DNA of 64,000 nt from Natronoarchaeum rubrum (GTDB lineage: Archaea; Halobacteriota; Halobacteria; Halobacteriales; Natronoarchaeaceae). The notes beneath the pieces were generated by a model. The model was not told the DNA's origin. It saw nothing but the letters and a program-made list of their open reading frames with translations, and searched no databases. Positions 42,397 to 51,644 of this stretch are shown piece by piece. The stretch's first letter is position 1. The number at the start of each line of letters is the position of its first letter. A program made the position numbers and the translations under genes. Location: contig NZ_JANHDP010000003.1 in NCBI RefSeq assembly GCF_024494695.1, positions 526,907-590,906 of the forward strand, in the 5' to 3' direction.

Positions 42397-45300
42397 TCGC
42401 GACGGCGGAGGGCGGCGCCGATCAGGACGGCGAACGTCTCCATGCCGGGCGTCGACAGGCTGGACGCCGGGACCTCAGTCTCCTGAAGCCCGGTCGACGT
42501 CTGCGCGCCGTCGTCGTCGATCACGGTCAGGCTGACCTCGCCAGTGGCGACACGCCTGTTGTCCGCGTTGACGTCGATCACGAACCGGGGATTCGTTCGG
42601 TCGTACGTGCCGCTGAATCTGAAGTCGCTGTCGATCTCCCACTGGTAGTTTTCGATCTGCCCGTCGGGATCGCTCGACGCGGTCGCGTCGTAGACGATGT
42701 AATCGACCTCGCCGTCGGTGTCGTTGTCGATCAGTTCGGTGGTGTACGATGCCGACGGTGCGACGTTGACGACGGTTATCGTGCGTGTCGTCGTGTCGGT
42801 GGCGCCGTCATCGTCGGTGACGGTGAGCGTCACGTCGTAGCTGCCGTCGTCGGCGTAGCTGTGGGTCGGCGTCTCGCCGGTCGCCGTGGCGCCGTCGCCG
42901 AACGCCCACTCGTAAGTGGCGATCGAGCCGTCGGCGTCGGTCGATCCCGACGCGTCGAAGGCTACGTCGTCGGTCGTGCTCGGCGTCGACGGCGAATAGG
43001 TGATATTCCCGCTCGGCGCGACGTTATCGACCTGCACTTGTCGGGCCACCGTGTTCGTCGCGCCGCCGCTGTCGGTCACCGTCAGCGTCACCGTGTACGT
43101 TCCGTCATTGGCGTAGCTGTGTGTTGCCGTCTCGCCGGTGGCCGTCGCGCCGTCGCCGAACGCCCACTCGTAGGACCGGCCGTCGGTGCCGCTCGCCGTC
43201 TTGGCGCGGACGGTGACGGCGTCCGCAGTCGTCGGATCGGACGGCGAGATCGCAATCCTCGTCTCGGGGATCCGCCTGACGACGACGGCGCTGACCTTGG
43301 CGTTCTGGACTTCGTCGCTGAACGTCAGGTTTAGACTTCCATCGTCGACTGCCACCGTCCGCGTCAACACCAACGCGGTATCTGGCCCCACGCGGCTGTG
43401 GACGTCGAGATCGTTAACCACCACCTCGCTCTCGGCGCCGACGTCGAACACGCGGGAGCCGTCGCCGCCCCCGCCTCCGTTTCCGCTCCCGAAGTAGATT
43501 TCCGCGAACTTCAGCGTCACCTCGTAGGTCCCGTTATCGAGGGCGGCGTCGTACGAGAACTCCTCGCCGGAGGCGTAGCGCTCGGATTGGTACAGCGCGT
43601 CGTCGGACGTGTTGGCGATGGCGCTCGTACTCGAGTACGTGCTCCCGCCCGTCGTGTACGGACTGCCGCCGTCGTCCGCGACGTACGTCACGCCGTCGCC
43701 GGCAGTGTACGACGACCCGCCGGCGTTGACAGCGAAGACGAGCGGCTCGCCGACGACCACCGTCTCGTTCTGTGCGTCCGCCCCGTCGTTTCCGCCGGCG
43801 TCGGCGGCGTTCCGGAGCCTCACGGAGTAGGCCCCGTCAGTCGACACCTCGTAGCTGGCGGTGTAGGTCCCGTCGCTCTCCGTGAAGTCGGATGCGTCCA
43901 GTGTGGCTCTTTCGGGTCCGTCGAGCGTGACGTCGATGTCCGCCAGCGACTCGTCGCTGTCGAAGCTGACGGTGACGGATCGACCGACAGGATTCGTCAC
44001 TGAGAAGTTCGTTATCGTCGGCCCGTCGGCCAGCCCCGTCGTGTTGACGTACACCGGCACTCTGTCACCGCTGCCGCGACTGGACGCGTAGATGTACCAC
44101 TCGCCGCTCCGCGGGCTCGAATTGAGTTCGAAGCCGAACTGCGCGGTGCCGTCGACGATGCGGGCCGAGGTCGCGCTCTCGTCCCGCACGAGGACGTTCC
44201 GATTCTGGACGGCGAACTCGATCGGGCCGGAGTCGACGCCCGCGGTCACGTTGGCGGTGAAGGGCGGGCTCTCGGCGGCGTCGATCACGAGCTCGTCCTC
44301 GCCGTCGCCGTCTCTGTCGGTCATCTTCTCGTCGTCCCACTCGATGGTGTAGGGGCCGGAACTGCTCTCGCCGGCGACGACCCGAAGCCGCTGTGACGCG
44401 TTCGTCGCTGTCGAGAAGTTCGACGGTTCGTTTGCGGGGAGCGCGGTCGAACTGCTCGCCCCGATCGTCACGTCGCCGGTTTCGTCGCTCCCCGCGACGT
44501 ACGCGACTTCGACCCGGCCGTCGGCGTCGGTCGTCGCGGTGACTGTTCGTCCGCGCCCACTGTCGCTGACCAGTTCGCCGCGGCCCTCGACGACGCTGAG
44601 GTTCACTCTCCGCCCGGCGATGGGATCGTCGTACCTCCCTCGCACCTCGAAGGAGACGGCCGTCGAGCTGCCGGAGTACACCGTCCATTCGCCCGTTTCG
44701 ACCGGCGTCACGTACTTCGCTTCCGGAGACCCGACGCTCTCGTCGAGTCCGACCTCGGCGACGCTCAGGTCGTACTCGATCGGTTGGCCGCTCTCGTCGA
44801 ACCGGTCGAAGACGATTTCGAGCGTTCCGTAACTCGATCCCGGCGTCCGGGTTACGCTCCAGTCACTGACGTGGTCGGCGTCGCCCAGATACTCGTCCCA
44901 CGCCGACTCCGAGCGTAGCGTCGGCAAGCTGATCGTGACGTTTTCGCCTGCGGTGCCCCTCACCGGCACCGTTCGGGTCGATTGCCGGCCCGTGTGGACG
45001 CTGATCCGCTCGCTCCCGCTCGTCGACGCGCTCACCGAGCCCTGAAGCGCGACCAGCGAGATGCGCGTTCCGTCGATGAACGTCGGCTCGGCGACCGTCC
45101 GCTCGGCGTTCTCGAACCGGTTGTACACCAGCGACCCCTCGATCACGGTCGTCGGCGCGTCGTCGAGTTCGTTGTAGTTCGGCCGGTATTCGATCAGACC
45201 GGTCGAGAACGTCCGACCGGATCCCCAGTAGTCGCCCGCTTCTCCCGGTCCCGAGACCGAGACGTTCGAGACGTTCAGCTGCCCCCGGATCGTCTCTAGC

Positions 45301-45584
45301 TGTCCGGATGGCGGGGCCGGGTTGATAAACAACGTCCGCTCGGGATACCGAGTTCCGAGCGGAATCGTCACGTCCCGCTGTGTCCGCCCGTCCGGTGAGA
45401 CGATGGCGTTCCGCAGTTCGATCATCCCGCTTTGCACCTGCTCACTGTGGGCGAGTTCGACCTCGGCGTTCTGGTCGGGGACGACCGTCGCCTGGTAGCC
45501 GGTCATCGCGATGATCAGGGCGGCGAACAGCAACACCGCGCCGATCTGGACCGCCTGGGCGCGGGTATCGCTTTGAAGATTCAT
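42387..45584 (-). CDS. Large secreted protein: pilin-like N terminus, Ig-like, malectin-like and PKD domains
   Basis: 1065 residues. N terminus AQAVQIGAVLLFAALIIAMTGYQATVVPDQN is a class III-like signal helix shared with the next gene. Domains: Ig/invasin-like around 315-400, a malectin-like carbohydrate-binding domain around 625-800 (VFAVNAGGSSYTAGDGV...), then three PKD repeats around 810-1040, two nearly identical (YEWAFGDGATATGET). The C terminus STPGMETFAVLIGAALRRRD has the order motif-helix-Arg cluster of CTERM sorting tails, here with PGM in place of PGF. The ATG at 45584 is preferred to the GTG 12 bases upstream. Confidence 0.82.
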   Translation of the reverse strand: MNLQSDTRAQAVQIGAVLLFAALIIAMTGYQATVVPDQNAEVELAHSEQVQSGMIELRNAIVSPDGRTQRDVTIPLGTRYPERTLFINPAPPSGQLETIRGQLNVSNVSVSGPGEAGDYWGSGRTFSTGLIEYRPNYNELDDAPTTVIEGSLVYNRFENAERTVAEPTFIDGTRISLVALQGSVSASTSGSERISVHTGRQSTRTVPVRGTAGENVTISLPTLRSESAWDEYLGDADHVSDWSVTRTPGSSYGTLEIVFDRFDESGQPIEYDLSVAEVGLDESVGSPEAKYVTPVETGEWTVYSGSSTAVSFEVRGRYDDPIAGRRVNLSVVEGRGELVSDSGRGRTVTATTDADGRVEVAYVAGSDETGDVTIGASSSTALPANEPSNFSTATNASQRLRVVAGESSSGPYTIEWDDEKMTDRDGDGEDELVIDAAESPPFTANVTAGVDSGPIEFAVQNRNVLVRDESATSARIVDGTAQFGFELNSSPRSGEWYIYASSRGSGDRVPVYVNTTGLADGPTITNFSVTNPVGRSVTVSFDSDESLADIDVTLDGPERATLDASDFTESDGTYTASYEVSTDGAYSVRLRNAADAGGNDGADAQNETVVVGEPLVFAVNAGGSSYTAGDGVTYVADDGGSPYTTGGSTYSSTSAIANTSDDALYQSERYASGEEFSYDAALDNGTYEVTLKFAEIYFGSGNGGGGGDGSRVFDVGAESEVVVNDLDVHSRVGPDTALVLTRTVAVDDGSLNLTFSDEVQNAKVSAVVVRRIPETRIAISPSDPTTADAVTVRAKTASGTDGRSYEWAFGDGATATGETATHSYANDGTYTVTLTVTDSGGATNTVARQVQVDNVAPSGNITYSPSTPSTTDDVAFDASGSTDADGSIATYEWAFGDGATATGETPTHSYADDGSYDVTLTVTDDDGATDTTTRTITVVNVAPSASYTTELIDNDTDGEVDYIVYDATASSDPDGQIENYQWEIDSDFRFSGTYDRTNPRFVIDVNADNRRVATGEVSLTVIDDDGAQTSTGLQETEVPASSLSTPGMETFAVLIGAALRRRDYL

Positions 45585-45618
45585 GAATCTGGACACCGTT
45601 TCCCCGGTAGCATAGACT

Positions 45619-47433
45619 TCATCCTGCTGCCTGGCGGATCGTCTCTGAGTCTTGCCCCGCAGTGCTTTCGACGACTAATGTCACGTCGTACTCCTGACCG
45701 GTACCCAGGCCCTCGAATTTCTCGTTGTTTACGCTGAAGGTATTTCCGGTCGGAGTGTACCCTTCCCGATCCACCTCGAACCCATCGTCCGCTCGTTCCA
45801 GAACGACCCGCACGCTCTCGAAACTCCCATCTCCCGATGAAACCGCGAAACTGTATCGAATCCCGACTTTTCCATTTCCGGGCAGTTGTTGAACGTCGAA
45901 CGAGTCGATACGCGGTCCGCTCGGTGTTGGAGTCGTATCGTCGCTGACGTTCGTCACCGTCACCTCGAGCGCGTCACCGTCACTCCCACTAGACGCGTAC
46001 ACCGTCACCGTGCCGTTCTCCTTGGCAGTCACCGTCGTCCCGCTCTCCCCATTTCCGTCGGTCGTGGAACGGTTAGAACCGAGTTCGATGACCGACGTGT
46101 TGCTGATCGCGTAGTCGACGGTCGCACCGTCCGCGACTGCGTCAGTGTACATCGACAGCGTCGCGTCGGGAGTGCCTCGCTGGCCGACATCGAACGTACA
46201 CGATCCTCGCGGGGATCGATCCGGACACGAGATTCCATTCTGGCCCGCGATCTTCGACGTGTCCCAGTAGACATCGTACGCGTTGCTCCCGCCACCACCG
46301 CCGCCGACTCGGACGTCGATCGAGAAGCGCTCGTACGGCGTCGCGCCGGAGAAATCGGTCGCGTTGATCCAGACGCCGACCGTGTCGCCGCCCTCGGCAT
46401 CGATCCGGACCCGGCCGTTCCCGTCGGTCGTCGTCGTGCTGGTCGTTCCGCCGCTGACGTTGTACCGCACCTCCGTGTCGGCGACCGGGTTGTTGTGCCG
46501 GTTCCGAACTTCGGCGACGACGGTCGTCGGCTCTCCTTTGGGGACCGGCCCGCCGTCGTCGACCGCGACGAGGTACTCGGCATCGGTATCCGGCGTCGGG
46601 CCGCTGGATGCCCCACCGACCCGAGCGCGTGCCATCCGGAGCTCGTACTCGCCGGGGTCGAGTTCGATCGTCGTGTTCACGTAGTCGCCGGTCGTCTGGT
46701 TGTTAACTATCGTGGCGTCGCCATCGAGTGCGCTGCTCCAAATGCGCGGACTCCGCGTCGGCACGGTGATCCGAATCGGGTTGCTGGCGGTGCTCTCGAC
46801 GGTGACCGCGTTCGTCGAAGCGCTCACCGTCCTGACGTCCACCGACGTCGTCGCGCTGGACGACGCCTGTAGCTCGCCCGCCAGCGTCACGAGCGTGATC
46901 TCGTCGCCGTCGACCAGCACCTGCTCGGCGACGGTCGTGTTGGCACCCGTCGGGTGGGCGTCGTACAGCAGCGAGTGCTCGTAGATCGTCGTCGGGGCGT
47001 TGTCCCACTCGTTGTAGTTGGGCTGGTAGGCGAATGTGGTGGTGTTCACCGTCCGAGTGGCCCCGCTCCAGTACTTGCCCGCCCCGCCTCCGCCCATCGC
47101 GTCGGCGTTCTCGATCACGACCTGTCCCGTCCCCAGCGTCCGCAGCTGTCCGCTCGGCGGTGCAGGATTGACAAAGAGTGCTCGGGCGGGGTAGTTCGTT
47201 CCGAGCGTGAGCGAGTAGGCGCCGCCCTGGCTCCCGCCGGCCGTCGAGACGATGCCGTTCCGGAGATCCTGTAGCTGTCCGTGAACCTCCTGATTGTGGT
47301 TGAACTCGATCTCGCCGTTCTGGTCCGGGACGACCGTGGCCTGGTAGCCGGCCATCGCGATGACGAGCGCGGCCAGCAGCAGCACCGCTCCGATCTGGAT
47401 GACCACCGCGCGTTCGTCGCCCCGGAACTCCAT
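45619..47433 (-). CDS. Secreted protein with pilin-like N terminus and Ig-like domains
   Basis: 604 residues, paralogous to the following gene: AVVIQIGAVLLLAALVIAMAGYQATVVPDQNGE and the FVNPAPPSGQLRTL and YQPNYNEWDNAPTT motifs are shared. Contains an Ig-like/Big domain near 315-380 and further beta-rich domains, many Thr/Ser sites and a small Cys pair (SCPDRSPRGSC). No CTERM tail. It is 34 bases upstream of the larger protein, so they probably form an operon with cell-surface function. Confidence 0.8.
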   Translation of the reverse strand: MEFRGDERAVVIQIGAVLLLAALVIAMAGYQATVVPDQNGEIEFNHNQEVHGQLQDLRNGIVSTAGGSQGGAYSLTLGTNYPARALFVNPAPPSGQLRTLGTGQVVIENADAMGGGGAGKYWSGATRTVNTTTFAYQPNYNEWDNAPTTIYEHSLLYDAHPTGANTTVAEQVLVDGDEITLVTLAGELQASSSATTSVDVRTVSASTNAVTVESTASNPIRITVPTRSPRIWSSALDGDATIVNNQTTGDYVNTTIELDPGEYELRMARARVGGASSGPTPDTDAEYLVAVDDGGPVPKGEPTTVVAEVRNRHNNPVADTEVRYNVSGGTTSTTTTDGNGRVRIDAEGGDTVGVWINATDFSGATPYERFSIDVRVGGGGGGSNAYDVYWDTSKIAGQNGISCPDRSPRGSCTFDVGQRGTPDATLSMYTDAVADGATVDYAISNTSVIELGSNRSTTDGNGESGTTVTAKENGTVTVYASSGSDGDALEVTVTNVSDDTTPTPSGPRIDSFDVQQLPGNGKVGIRYSFAVSSGDGSFESVRVVLERADDGFEVDREGYTPTGNTFSVNNEKFEGLGTGQEYDVTLVVESTAGQDSETIRQAAG

Positions 47434-47565
47434 GCGTGACCAGTTACAGGGTACGGGCAACAAAAAGGGTGTTGGCGTAGCTACCGGGCAAACGAACGCA
47501 GCGAAGACAGGAGATAGGACCGAGAATCTCGTTCGGCCGCGCAGAACTTCGACGGCGGGTCCGAG

Positions 47566-48156
47566 CTACTCGTCGTCCGCTTCCTCTTCCTCGACGACCT
47601 CGGGGTCGCTCATCGCGCTCTGGAGACTGTCGAGCCCGTTGACCCACGTCGAGACGAGGCCGTACTCCAGTTCTTCGGCGACGGTGAGATCGAGTTCCTC
47701 GCCGTCGATGATCAGCGTCCCCGCCTGGACGACGTAGCCCAGGGCGGCATCGAGGTCCTCCTCGGCCTCGGCGTCGGCGGCGGCGCGGACGTACTCCTCG
47801 ACGCCGGCGTCCTCGGCCGGGCCACCGGTGACGTACTCTTCGGCGGCGTAGAACACGCACACCAGACTGGTCTGGACGTCGTCGACGAGCAGTTCCTTTT
47901 CCTCGTCGTCGAACTCGACTTCGCCGAGGACGATCCCGCGGATGTCGTCGACCTCCTCGACGGCCTGATCGGCGTCGATCTCGTCGGCGTCGTACGCTCG
48001 GACGACCTTCGCGACCGCGATCGCGGCGTCGTCCTGCAGGTTCAAGAGGAGTCGAGCCGAGTCCTCGTCCTCCGGGTCGAGATCCTCGTCCGATATCCGG
48101 TCGAGCCAGTTGTGCCAGCGTTCTTCCGAGTAGAACTCGTTCGGCGGCGCGCTCAT
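47566..48156 (-). CDS. DUF2150 family protein
   Basis: 196 acidic residues, helical: FYSEERWHNWLDRISDEDLDPEDEDSARLLLNLQDDAAIAVAKVV. The sequence is the haloarchaeal DUF2150 family, function unknown. A Glu/Asp tail ends the protein. About 160 bases downstream lies the TatD-like gene. Confidence 0.85.
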   Translation of the reverse strand: MSAPPNEFYSEERWHNWLDRISDEDLDPEDEDSARLLLNLQDDAAIAVAKVVRAYDADEIDADQAVEEVDDIRGIVLGEVEFDDEEKELLVDDVQTSLVCVFYAAEEYVTGGPAEDAGVEEYVRAAADAEAEEDLDAALGYVVQAGTLIIDGEELDLTVAEELEYGLVSTWVNGLDSLQSAMSDPEVVEEEEADDE

Positions 48157-48319
48157 ACTTTGACCGTACGCTGGCGGCCTGAAAACCCTTTCTCTCCGCC
48201 AGCCGGGCGAATATTGCCGAGAGATCGTCCAGTGTCGCCGAAACCGTGCGAATAGCGGCCGTTTCAGAGAGCGACACCAAGCTTGAAACGGTGGCCGATT
48301 CGATCGGGCGAGCGTCAGA

Positions 48320-49192
48320 TCACTCTCCGAGCGTTCCGACCGTGTCGATGCCGTACACCGCGCGCGGCGTCTCGACGTGCGCCCGCCGGACGGCGTCCTC
48401 GTGGCCCTCTTCGAGCAGCCACCGGACGCGCCGGGGGACGGTCTTGGGACCCAAGACGGCGCCCGGCCGGTCGGGGTCGTCGACGAAGTCGGTCTCCATC
48501 AGGAACGGCTCGCCGGACTCGACCGCGACGCGCAGGCGTTCTTTTTCGCTCATCACGCTCGGGATCGGCCCCGCGAGACGGCCGCCCGCGTAGTGTTTGA
48601 CGACCCGATCCGCGGGGAGGCCGGCCTCCTCGGCCCACTCGGCGACCTCGGTCATATCCTCGCTCGCCTCGGCGTGGAGCTGGACCGCACAGCCCGCTTC
48701 GGCGCCGCACTCGAACGCTCGGCGCATCACGTCGTTCGAGGCATCCCACACCGCGTCGGGCACCTCGTAGTGGGGACGCCCCGACTTGAGCGCCAGCGCC
48801 TCGCCATCGGCGACGTACTCCGCGGCGACGTCGATCCCGGCCTGCATCACGTCGCGGGCGTCGTCGGGCGCGAACCCGCGCTCGTCGACGAGGCGGCTGA
48901 TCAGTCCGGGGTGGACGCCGAGCACCGGCCACGCCCGGCCGTCGAGAACGTCGCTCGCGCGCTCGACGACCTCGATCGTGCGCTCGAACACCTCGCGGAA
49001 CTCCTCGCCCGCCGCCTCGGGATCGACGGCGTCGGGGTCGCCGGGCTCGACGCCGAGGTGCCAGGAGGGCTTGTTGACCACCAGCAGGTGCGTTCCGCCC
49101 AGATGCGCGAAGTCCTCGACGGCGTCGATCCCCCGACCGTGGTCGGGGTCGAGGTGCATGTGGTCGTCCAGCACCGGCGTGTCCAGATCCAT
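48320..49192 (-). CDS. TatD-family metal-dependent hydrolase
   Basis: 290 residues, TIM barrel. Metal residues: DDHMHLDPDHGRG (HxH), VLGVHPGLI, VQLHAEASED, and METDFVDDP (Asp). The start at ATG 49192 is the family start (MDLDTPVLDDHMHL); the upstream frame is noise. Potential DNase/phosphatase activity as for TatD, but the haloarchaeal clade is uncharacterised. Confidence 0.85.
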   Translation of the reverse strand: MDLDTPVLDDHMHLDPDHGRGIDAVEDFAHLGGTHLLVVNKPSWHLGVEPGDPDAVDPEAAGEEFREVFERTIEVVERASDVLDGRAWPVLGVHPGLISRLVDERGFAPDDARDVMQAGIDVAAEYVADGEALALKSGRPHYEVPDAVWDASNDVMRRAFECGAEAGCAVQLHAEASEDMTEVAEWAEEAGLPADRVVKHYAGGRLAGPIPSVMSEKERLRVAVESGEPFLMETDFVDDPDRPGAVLGPKTVPRRVRWLLEEGHEDAVRRAHVETPRAVYGIDTVGTLGE

Positions 49193-49405
49193 GGGCGTGA
49201 GATGGGCAATCCGAGAGGGAAAGCGCTTCGCTTCGCGAGTAGTCGGCGGCCGGCCGTCGTGATCGTCGTGCGCTGGCACGAACCGACAGCGGCGCTGGCG
49301 GTCTCTGTTGAGAAGTTTCCCCACCTATCGCCTGACGACCAACTTATTTTCGTCCCAAAAACAGTATTACATTTGCTTTCATCCCCAACACCACCCAACA
49401 CAGAA

Positions 49406-49419
49406 TATTATATTAGGAA
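49406..49419 (+). promoter_or_regulatory. TATA-like promoter upstream of the CBS/NUDIX operon
   Basis: AATATTATATTAGG stands out in otherwise GC-rich DNA about 55-65 bases before the ATG at 49473, implying a short leader instead of the usual leaderless start. Confidence 0.45.
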
Positions 49420-49472
49420 TTCGTGGGCATTCGTATGCCACAACTAAGTGGCGATGGCCCGACGATCGAACC

Positions 49473-49934
49473 ATGATCGACGTACCCGTCGCCGCGGTCG
49501 CGAGCGCGACCGCGCCCGAGGTATCGCCGGAGACGACCACCGTCGAGGCTGCGAGCCGACTGCGACGGCCCGAGGTACCCGCGCTGGTCGTGTGCGACCG
49601 GACGTCCGTCGTCGGCATCGTGACCGAGTCGGACGTGGTCGCCGCGGTCGCCGAGCGCGGCACGGATCGCCCGGTCGAATCGTACATGTCCAGCCCCGTC
49701 GTGACCGCACGGCCGTCGACGCCGGTCGGAATCGCCGCCGACCGGATGCGCGACGCCGGGATAACGCTGCTCGCGGTCGTCGAAGACGGCGCCTACGAAG
49801 GCGTCGTCACCCGCCGATCCCTGCGGCCGTACGTCTCTCGACGACGGCTGGCGGTCGACTGGGACGGCGAGCCGCTGTCGCTCGACGATCCGAACGCGGC
49901 CGACGCCCCAGGTGGGGAGGACTGCGATGCCTGA
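49473..49934 (+). CDS. CBS-domain protein
   Basis: 153 residues, two CBS motifs: VSPETTTVEAASRLRRPEVPALVVCDR...GIVTESDVVAAV and SSPVVTARPSTPVGIAADRMRDAGITLLAVVED...GVVTRRSL. CBS pairs bind adenosine nucleotides. Its end overlaps the NUDIX gene by eight bases, so both are co-translated; a nucleotide-sensing link is suggested. Confidence 0.87.
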   Translation: MIDVPVAAVASATAPEVSPETTTVEAASRLRRPEVPALVVCDRTSVVGIVTESDVVAAVAERGTDRPVESYMSSPVVTARPSTPVGIAADRMRDAGITLLAVVEDGAYEGVVTRRSLRPYVSRRRLAVDWDGEPLSLDDPNAADAPGGEDCDA

Positions 49935-50457
49935 GCCGACCGAAGAGCGCGGGCTGGCGGCTGCGACAGGGTGCGACGAGGTCGTCACCGACGGCGGCGT
50001 CAGTACGATGGGGTCGCGGAGCAAGTCGCCCAGCGACGGCGTGTACGTGCCGAAAGTGTACGCGTACATCACGCGAAACCGCAGCGAACTGCTGGTGTTC
50101 GAGGGGCCCGAGCACGACGGCCTGCAGGTACCGAAAGGGACCGTGGAACCGGGCGAGCTGCTCGACGACGCGCTGGGGCGCGAAGTTCGTGAGGAGAGCG
50201 GACTCGACGTCGCCGGCGCGGAGACCCACCTCTGTACCGACGTGTGGACGCGCCGGCGGTCGCCGCCGCGGCGGTACGTCCGGCACTTCTACCACGTCGA
50301 CGTCGACGAACCGCGCGACGGCTGGACGCACGCGGTGACCGGTGACGGCGAGGAGGTCGGCCTGGAGTTCGAGTTCTCGTGGGTCGATCTTCGGTCGGAG
50401 CGGGAGTTCGCAATGGCGATGGACGACTACGTCCCGACGCTTCAGGAGCGCCTCTGA
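49927..50457 (+). CDS. NUDIX hydrolase
   Basis: 176 residues. The NUDIX box is readable as GTVEPGELLDDALGREVREE followed by SG, with the G-x5-E-x7-R-E-x2-E-E signature. An N-terminal 40-residue extension precedes the domain. Hydrolyses a nucleoside diphosphate derivative; substrate unknown. Overlaps the CBS gene by eight bases. Confidence 0.88.
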   Translation: MPEPTEERGLAAATGCDEVVTDGGVSTMGSRSKSPSDGVYVPKVYAYITRNRSELLVFEGPEHDGLQVPKGTVEPGELLDDALGREVREESGLDVAGAETHLCTDVWTRRRSPPRRYVRHFYHVDVDEPRDGWTHAVTGDGEEVGLEFEFSWVDLRSEREFAMAMDDYVPTLQERL

Positions 50458-50556
50458 GCCGCCGTTCCGGCGTCCGCCGCCGGCTATCACCCCAGCCGTA
50501 AGTTTCCCTTCGCGTACGTACAACGACTATTGACCGACTCGTCGAACCTGCAGTGC

Positions 50557-50895
50557 ATGCAGACAGTGTTCCACCTCATTCAGGGCGATCCGGGGGACCG
50601 AAAGACCGCGCTCACCATCGCCGAGAACCTCACGCAGGACGAGACCGTCGAGATGGACGCGATCGAGGTCGTCGCGCAGGCAGACGGAATCGAACCGCTC
50701 ACGGCCGACGGCGAGGGGAGCGACCACGTCCGGTCGCTGCTCGACGACGGCGTCGCGTTCAAGGCCTGCGGCAACACGCTCGACATGGAGGACCTCGACG
50801 AGGCGGACCTCGTCGACGGCGTCGAGACGGTTCCCTCGGGCGCCGGCGAACTCACCAGGCTGCAGGACGAGGGCTACTCCTACATCCGACCGTAG
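50557..50895 (+). CDS. DsrE/DsrF-like sulfur-relay-family protein
   Basis: 112 residues. MQTVFHLIQGDPGDRKTALTIAENL opening, central VEVVAQADGIEPLTADGEGSD-like strand and FKACGNTLDM with the single conserved Cys seen in DsrE-like proteins. Could take part in persulfide transfer; the partner is unknown. ATG 50557 is preferred over a TTG 27 bases upstream. Confidence 0.8.
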   Translation: MQTVFHLIQGDPGDRKTALTIAENLTQDETVEMDAIEVVAQADGIEPLTADGEGSDHVRSLLDDGVAFKACGNTLDMEDLDEADLVDGVETVPSGAGELTRLQDEGYSYIRP

Positions 50896-50958
50896 CGGGC
50901 GTCATTCGGCGCCGCCGCACCGGCCGCAGCGGCGTCGTGACGCCGTGGCGACCGCCGC

Positions 50959-51516
50959 TCACTCCCCGAGCAGCACGTCGTCGTTCGCGGCGTTGCGCAG
51001 CGCGTCCGAGCGGCCGTGGGTGCCCGGCGCGATGGCGACGGTCCGGACGCCGTTGCGTCCCGCGGTCTCGATGACGGGCTTGAAATCGGTGTCTCGCGAG
51101 GCGATCGCGAGCACGTCGATCTCGTCGCGCACCGCGGACTCGCTGGCGTCGATGGCGAGCTTGACGTCGACGTCGCCGCTCGTGATCACGACCTCGTAGC
51201 CCCGCGCTTCGGCGGCCTGGATCAATCCGGGCGTGGCGTGTTCGTCGAGGTAGAGCCGCGTGATCCCGAGCTGGCCGAACGCCTCGGCGGACTCGCGCAC
51301 GTCGTCGAGGTCGACGTCGAACTCGTCGCGGAGCACGTTCGGCCCGTCGACGAACAGGCCGACGCGCGGGCGCTCCTCGGTGTCGTCGACATCGGCGGCG
51401 TCGCCCGCATCGTCTCCGGCGTCGTCGCCAGCCCCCTCGTCGGCGTCGAGCGGCGACGCGGCGTCACCGCCCCCGCCGCCCAGCCGATCGCGGAGGGCCA
51501 GCAGTTGCTCGATCAT
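50959..51516 (-). CDS. NYN-domain (LabA/DUF88-like) putative ribonuclease
   Basis: 185 residues. An Asp/Ala-rich linker (about 15-48) then a PIN-like NYN domain: RVGLFVDGPNVLRDEF (first Asp), TSGDVDVKLAIDA and LAIASRDTDFKPVIETA (SRDSDF-like). Convergent with gcvT on the opposite side. Likely RNA-cleaving; target unknown. Confidence 0.85.
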   Translation of the reverse strand: MIEQLLALRDRLGGGGGDAASPLDADEGAGDDAGDDAGDAADVDDTEERPRVGLFVDGPNVLRDEFDVDLDDVRESAEAFGQLGITRLYLDEHATPGLIQAAEARGYEVVITSGDVDVKLAIDASESAVRDEIDVLAIASRDTDFKPVIETAGRNGVRTVAIAPGTHGRSDALRNAANDDVLLGE

Positions 51517-51644
51517 GGTCTCCGTTTCCGGCGTCGCTGGATAGGTGTGACGGAACGACGCCGGGACGTAGCCGGCGAGCGGCCGATCCGAAGCGTGCGC
51601 AGTGACGCGCAAAGCATTACTCCGAGGCCTGCGACCGGTCGAGT

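Noticed and set aside
42850..43190. Repeated GGCGATGGCGCC-type segments in the secreted-protein gene as a mobile element
   Set aside because: They are the duplicated PKD domains (two nearly identical copies of the same coding unit), explained by protein repeats.
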